Positions 59,119 to 64,000 of a stretch of DNA of 64,000 nt are shown in pieces (the first letter of the stretch is position 1; each line of letters starts with the position of its first letter). The stretch is taken from assembly GCF_036588685.1 (NCBI RefSeq), contig NC_086382.1, forward strand, positions 65,704,929-65,768,928, in the 5' to 3' direction. The position numbers were made by a program, and so were the translations under genes. The stretch comes from Mytilus trossulus (Eukaryota > Mollusca > Bivalvia > Mytilida > Mytilidae). The notes below the pieces were generated by a model. That model saw nothing but the letters and a program-made list of their open reading frames with translations. It had not been told where the DNA came from and did not search any database.

Positions 59119-60100
59119 CCCGGTCTTAGTCCTAATCGTGCGAGTTTTATGGAAATTCGGGTACAAAGTGTAACGTGAAAACAACGTGTTTTTCATTATC
59201 TAAAAAAGTTTTATTAAAATATGGAAATTTCACATATTGTTTACCGGGTGTAGGGTACTACCTTTGGTAGAACCCTACAGGTGGTCAAAAAATGTGAGGC
59301 AGGCATTATCTGTAAATGGGGAAGAAGTATGTATGAATTATTTTTTTGTAACTTAAATATTTGTTAAAAAAAAGAAACTGAAATACCGTAACGTTTCCGA
59401 TTTTGGTTCTGTTGTTAGGGATTTTAGTTGTGACGTCATAAGCAATGTAAACAAAGAAACGCTATCATCAGGTAACGCTTTTTCATATCAAGGAATTATT
59501 AAAATTGAAATAGGTATTGCGTTCCTTCCTATTTATACTAGACTGATAAATATATATTTTAGTCAATGATTCATACAAAACAAAAATTCATTAGTACAAT
59601 AAAAAATTCGGGAAACTTTCCCGATTTTTTTTTTATTGAATTTTCTACTGTTATTGGGGACTTCGTCCCCACATAAGACATTTTTAATACGGAGAAAGAG
59701 AAACTAGATTGAGTCAAATTTGGCGCTCAATGTTGTGAAAGTTACGTCATAGATGGTGTAACGTCAACGTGGGTAATTTGCATATCTAGGTCAGCAGTCC
59801 CATTCCTTGAAAATGTGGCAGTCAAGTGATGCATTTAATGAAATGAGTGTAAATAATCGACATAATAGGACAAAATCGTTAATAAATTAAACATTTGATT
59901 ACAAACATCATGAATAATCTACAGAATTCAATATTTCACAAGGAACAATCAAGAAACTAAGGAAAACTTGCGTGAAGTTCCCCGGGATAATGGTTAGCAA
60001 CGTCCGGGGATATGGGTTAGCAATACCCAGGGGCTATGGGTTTTGTAACGACGTCCGTTAACCAATCAAAATCCTAGATATATACTAAGCCGGGGATAAA
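59113..60100. mobile_element. About 1-kb non-autonomous element with terminal inverted repeats
   Basis: The left end TTTATCCCCGGTCTTAGT is complemented by the right end ACTAAGCCGGGGATAAA. Inside are a GTAGGGTACTACC/GGTAGAACCCTAC hairpin (about 59251-59280), a stem around CGGGAAACTTTCCCG (about 59598-59639), GGGGACTTCGTCCCC (59656-59670), and a cluster near the right end of CCCGGGATAATGGTTAGCAA-like units (about 59980-60040). No transposase frame is present. Confidence 0.65.
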
Positions 60101-60487
60101 TAAAATTGTATTGTCTATTACTACAGTATGAAAATACCTGTTTAAATTTTCTTTCAACAGTTAGAAACGAATCTTTTAACTAAAAAACAAAATCGTCTAG
60201 TCCTATCGGGATTCTGACCACGAAACCACAAATATGGAAGCCACTTAAAGATTTTCTAACTAAAATTTTGTTCAAGTATGTTTTCTTTTTGCTTGTGGTG
60301 AACGTGTGCCAATAAGTATCTTTGATATTGAATAATTTATGATATGGCATTATCCAAAAACTTTTATAATTGCGTATTATACTACCCAAGTATTGACTCA
60401 AAACCATTCAATCGACCACCATCACGTGTCTCCCTAAGCAGACTGTGTTATAGTGTGTTTTTTCTATGTTGTGATGTTATAAGATTG

Positions 60488-61190
60488 TTTCAGAAAAGAG
60501 AGAAGGTTCAAACGTTTAATCCCGCTGCAAATGTATGCACCTGTCCTAAATCAGGAATCTGATGTACAGTAGTTGTGGTTTGTTTATATAGTTCACACGT
60601 GTTTCTCGTTTCTTGTTTTTATATAGATTATACTGTTGGTTTTCCTGTTTAAATGGTTTTAGGGCCCTTTATAGCTTCCTGTTCGGTGTGAGCCAAGGCA
60701 CCGTGTTGAAGGTCATATCTTGACCTTATTGGATATTGGATGATTTGGTGGGAGTGCCAATGAGACAACTCTCCATTCAAATAACAATTTAAAAAAAAAG
60801 TAAACCATTTTAGGTCAATGTACGGCCTACAACACGGAGCCTTTGCTCACTCCGAAAAACAAGCTATAATGGTCCCCAAAATTACTAGTGTAAAACCATT
60901 CAAACGGGAAAACCAACGGTCTAATCTATATAAAAAACAAGAAACACGTATAAATTACGTGGAAGGAATATGACAGTTGTTATCCATTCGTTTGATGTGT
61001 TTGGACTTTTGATTTTGCATTTTGATTTTGGATTTTCCTTTTTGAATTTTCCTCGGAGTTCAGTATTTTTGTGTTTTTACTTTTTACATAAACAAACGAT
61101 AACTACTGCACATCAGATTCCTGACTAAGAACAGATGCAAACATTTGCAGCGGGACTAAACGTTTTAATGGATCCAAAACCTCTACCTTT
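60488..61190. mobile_element. Inverted pair of F1 copies with a nested F3 insertion
   Basis: The sense arm (about 60530-60715: CCTGTCCTAAATCAGGAATC, CCCTTTATAGCTTCCTGTTC) faces an antisense arm (about 60740-61190: GAGTGCCAATGAGACAACTC, CATCAGATTCCTGACTAAGA). The antisense arm is split at 60963-61086 by a reverse F3 copy (ATGACAGTTGTTATCCATTC, TTGAATTTTCCTCGGAGTTC). TTAC on both sides of the F3 insert looks like its target duplication. Confidence 0.6.
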
Positions 61191-61311
61191 TTCTGAAACA
61201 ATAGCATAACATGACAACATAGAAAACTACACGATAAAATATCAATTGGCAGGCTTAACTCAATCACAAAACGTAAAGTAATACAATGATTTACTTTTAT
61301 AAATTGTGATT

Positions 61312-61362
61312 TGGATGGAGAATGGTCTCACTGGCACTAATACCACATCTTCACATACTTAA
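61312..61362 (+). mobile_element. Short F1 end
   Basis: GGAGAATGGTCTCACTGGCA, then AATACCACATCTTC: the terminal 50 bp of F1 in sense orientation. Confidence 0.45.
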
Positions 61363-61414
61363 ATGTATTTAAAAAAAAAATGCTGTTCGTCATATCTTTA
61401 CTCCGACGTTATGT

Positions 61415-61620
61415 AAACCTAAGTGCCAGTAAAAAAAACTACATCAGAGACTACATGAAGTAAAAATAACAAAAATGTCAATTTGACTGTACAAAGTGTA
61501 CTAGTCAGTAGAATTGATAGTTTGGTAGTTGATCGATGACTTGAAGAAGAAAGAAATCCATATGTATAAGGAGTTTTGTGCAACTTCGGAAGCCAGTACA
61601 TAGTTTGAACTTTCATGCTT
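61415..61620 (-). pseudogene. Antisense Penelope-like RT fragment (fingers region)
   Basis: The minus-strand frame reads QTMYWLPKLHKTPYTYGFLS and then SSSHRSTTKLSILLTSTLCT, matching MYWLPKLNKQKPFKYRFIS and CSTTNLSVILTSSLTT of the copy at 47.3 kb. The rest of the RT is missing. The antisense F1 arm at 60.74-61.19 kb lies downstream on the same strand, as expected for an internally deleted element. Confidence 0.7.
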
Positions 61621-62239
61621 ATCGGTTCTTGATGTAAAAATGTAGCTAAAAAATTAGGCTTGTTACAGATTTTATTTTCGAAAAATGAAATCAGTTGGAA
61701 TGCAGGTGATTCTTGATTTCCTTTTTCAACCTAAATTGGTGCTTAACGTACTTGGAAATTGAAAATACAAAGGACAAAAACAACTAACAAACCACAACAG
61801 ACACAGAGAAGGATCTGCGAAATTACAGTTACTGCAAGCTAGTATCAACCAATCAGAGTAATTTTGACGTTGTGAAATGTCACAATAAAGATATTGGCAA
61901 ATGTAGGGCCGTGATTGGACATAGTTGTATAAGAACAATATTTAGTTGAGTTTTAAATTATTGATAAACAAATCAATATTTATACCGATATTCTAGGATC
62001 TAATATGAGTGTTGAATTAGTAAAAACTAGGATGGCATTTCTTGTTTTACACGGACAGCCAGTCTAAATTACACCAATCTAAATCTATTGTTTATAAAAA
62101 AAAAAAAGTGAATTTAAGAATTTGTGGAAACGAAATCTTTAATCTGATATTTAAACAACAATACGTTGAACGTCTAACAGGCGATCAATTAATCCGTATC
62201 TAAATAAATAAGGATTTCAAGTGTTTCTGCTTTAGTCGT

Positions 62240-62315
62240 AGTTTTCCTCTTATGTTTGATGCGTTTCCATCAGTTTTAGTTTGTAACCCGGATTTGTATT
62301 TTCTCAATCGAACAA
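62240..62315 (-). repeat. F2 fragment, reverse
   Basis: TTGATGCGTTTCCATCAG, then AGTTTGTAACCCGGATTTG. Confidence 0.5.
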
Positions 62316-62443
62316 TCGAACAACGATTTGCAGATCTGTGCGGTCCTAACCTTGACAAAAGTTAACTTGAAGCAGATTTGTTGAGTGCTTTTTAAGTAAA
62401 ATTGAGAATTTTTAAGCAGACAAGCAATTTAACTTCGTCGTTG

Positions 62444-62663
62444 GTGGACCAGACCTACGGTCTGCTTTTTTAGGATTGCTGCCGACCTATCGATAGGTTT
62501 GCTCCAGACCAGACTTGTGGACAAGTCTGCTATTGATTAGTCCTGAGGGCCGGTCTGCCCCAGATCAGCACTGTGGACAAGTTTCTTTTTGACCAGTCTT
62601 GATGACAGGTCTGCTCCTGACCAGACCTGTGGACAGGTCTGCTTCTGACCAGACCTGTGGACA
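62444..62663. repeat. 28-bp hairpin satellite, about 7.6 units
   Basis: Units 3-7 are each 28 bp, and unit 8 stops after 17 bp. The best unit is GACCAGACCTGTGGACAGGT + CTGCTTCT. Each holds a dyad such as AGACCTG/CAGGTCT. Units at the right are most alike; those at the left are worn. The frame at 62537-62737 on the minus strand crosses it and is not a gene. Confidence 0.85.
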
Positions 62664-62800
62664 ATATAAAAAAGAAGATGTGGTATGATTGCCAATGAGA
62701 CAACTATCCATAACAAAATCCAAAATGACACAGACATTAAGAACTATAGGTCACCGTACAACCTTCAACAATGAGCAAAGCCCATACCGCAGTCTGCTAA
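62664..62800 (-). mobile_element. F1 copy, antisense, ending the hairpin satellite
   Basis: ATAAAAAAGAAGATGTGGTA, TGATTGCCAATGAGACAACT, CTATAGGTCACCGTACAACC, AAAGCCCATACCGCAG. It begins exactly where satellite unit 8 is cut after GTGGACA. Confidence 0.7.
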
Positions 62801-63405
62801 AGTTGCTTTACTAAACTCAAGTTTTCTTATTTAAAACAAATAACAAACCCTTAAATCAATTCTCAATTTCAAATACTAGTATATACGCTACACAATGCAC
62901 AGAAACAATATGCGAGGTGAAATACCTTATTCACAATTCATAAACACAATGTTTCACAACTGAATATGTATATATACAATGTCACTATGCAATCACTAAG
63001 CAACATGTACATTGAGTCAGACCGAATTATTCACTATGACACTAACAGATAACTATGCAACATGCACCAGGCCATTTATTACACAATGTCATGTCACTAA
63101 CAGCTTGCTGTGCAAGTAAGTATGACACAACATGTAGGAACACAATCAGACAGATACCTCTATTATTACAATGTCCACCAGTTAGTAGTATCCCCTTGTT
63201 AATGTGCAACTAACCACACTAACACAATGGCATAACGACAGAACTACACTTCACAAATCCTTCAATGCACAAGGAATATATATATATATATATATATAAA
63301 CATAGCTGAATTCACTCACTAACTAATCCTAGTATGAGATTCCACACAATGAATATTCGCCGAAATGGTAAGGTTAAACACAGTGCACTTTCACTTATAC
63401 ACTCT
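62801..63405. other. Gene-free stretch with a (TA)n tract
   Basis: CA- and AT-rich sequence. (AT)n at about 63273-63298. No gene seen. Confidence 0.45.
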
Positions 63406-63407
63406 CA

Positions 63408-63545
63408 AATAAAGGCAACAGTAGTATACCGCTGTTCAAAACTCATAAATCCATGGACAAAAAACAAAATCGGGGTAACAAACTAAAACCGAGGGAAACG
63501 CATTAAATATAAGAGGAGAACAACGACACAACACCGAAACGCAAC
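63408..63545 (+). repeat. F2 repeat, forward
   Basis: AAATAAAGGCAACAGTAGTA, TACCGCTGTTCAAAACTCAT, GGTAACAAACTAAAACCGAG. The best forward F2 copy in the window. Confidence 0.65.
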
Positions 63546-63591
63546 AGCACACAGAACCGGACCAAGATATAACAACAAGATATAACATCAA

Positions 63592-63690
63592 AATATAACA
63601 ACTTGCAACACCAGCAAGTATACACCTTGTATTTACACAAATGCGCGTCCACAATATAACAACTTGCAACAACAGCAAGTATGCACCTTG
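63592..63690. repeat. Two 38-bp direct repeats, 61-bp spacing
   Basis: AATATAACAACTTGCAACAC at 63592 and AATATAACAACTTGCAACAA at 63653, with two differences in 38 bp. Each contains an ACTTGC/GCAAGT dyad. Confidence 0.8.
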
Positions 63691-63831
63691 AACCTTAATT
63701 GTACAATAACTTACTATAAATTTTTAACTTCATATCACAATCAGTATTGCAAATATCCACATATAAATCATAAAACTACAAACATAATGTATTTATATAC
63801 CATTTAGGATCACTTAAGTCACTCTACTTAC

Positions 63832-63985
63832 CAGTTGGAATATCATCCGATGCTACTTTCTCAATAGCCGACACAAAACTGACAGCCTTTCTGATGATGC
63901 TGAAAGTTTTTAACGACCTGGACTGGCTATAAAGCCCTTGCACGTTCGGTTTCACTGATGATAATATGTGGTTTTTAACGTTCGG
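63832..63985 (-). CDS. Possible internal exon at the right window edge
   Basis: On the minus strand a frame open from 63985 (just after TATTAG) to 63832 ends at CCAACTG|GTAAGT, a strong donor. It codes for about 51 residues, rather basic, including SRSLKTFSIIRKAVSFVSAI. GC is higher than in the surroundings. No domain recognised, and no following exon could be identified to its left. It may belong to a gene that starts beyond the window, or be chance. Confidence 0.3.
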
Positions 63986-64000
63986 CTAATACTGTCTGGA

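Noticed and set aside
62537..62737. 66-codon minus-strand frame with Gln/Ser/Gly repeats
   Set aside because: It spans the hairpin satellite and an F1 copy, both non-coding.

Overview
The window looks like nuclear DNA of a bivalve mollusc, most likely a marine mussel (Mytilus-like). It is AT-rich (roughly two thirds A+T), and its genes have short exons and long introns with GT-AG ends. It holds two secreted Cu/Zn superoxide dismutase genes, a divergent BIR-domain gene family, RUDI-like tRNA-derived SINEs and Penelope-like retroelements. A dense layer of short dispersed and foldback repeats also fits mussel intergenic DNA. There is no operon-like packing, no bacterial signal and no tRNA or rRNA gene apart from the tRNA-like heads of the SINEs.

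Layout. 1-6 kb: a tandem pair of TIR-like/BIR/BIR genes. Copy 1 is cut by the left window edge. Copy 2 is broken by one in-frame TAG. 6-8.3 kb: intergenic repeats. 8.35-17.06 kb: a diverged tandem segmental duplication (units A and B). A carries a 586-bp ATCT microsatellite where B has about three units, and each unit carries one SINE at the same place. 19.2-29.06 kb: five-exon secreted Cu/Zn SOD gene 1. 30.5-44.6 kb: five-exon secreted Cu/Zn SOD gene 2, preceded by three tandem copies of a promoter plus signal-peptide exon, any of which could supply the first exon. 44.86-45.63 kb: a near-identical 216-bp direct repeat pair. 46-49.25 kb: a decayed Penelope-like element with an endonuclease-like part upstream of the RT. 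50.28-51.33 kb: a TPR protein gene on the minus strand. 51.5-64 kb: foldback repeats, two antisense RT fragments, a 122-bp tandem array, a 1-kb TIR element and a 28-bp hairpin satellite, with a possible minus-strand exon at the right edge.

Dispersed repeat families, named F1-F7 here for reference. F1: antisense-tail repeat with GATTGCCAATGAGACAAC, apparently the 3' tail of the Penelope-like element. F2: GGTTACAAACTAAAAC, with CAACAGTAGTATACC. F3: GAACTCCGAGGAAAATTC. F4: CCAGACGCGCGTTTCGTC. F5: TCTTCTCCTCTGAAACTA. F6: GACATTCAAACTCATA, with ACTGACAACGCC. F7: TGTGTCAAAGAGACAACAAC. Most short open frames in the window fall inside these repeats or in simple sequence and were not accepted as genes.

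Functionally, the two recognisable themes are secreted oxidative-defence proteins (the SOD pair) and innate-immunity or apoptosis-type proteins (TIR-like plus BIR). Both families have expanded by local duplication. Nothing in the sequence shows that the genes act in one pathway.
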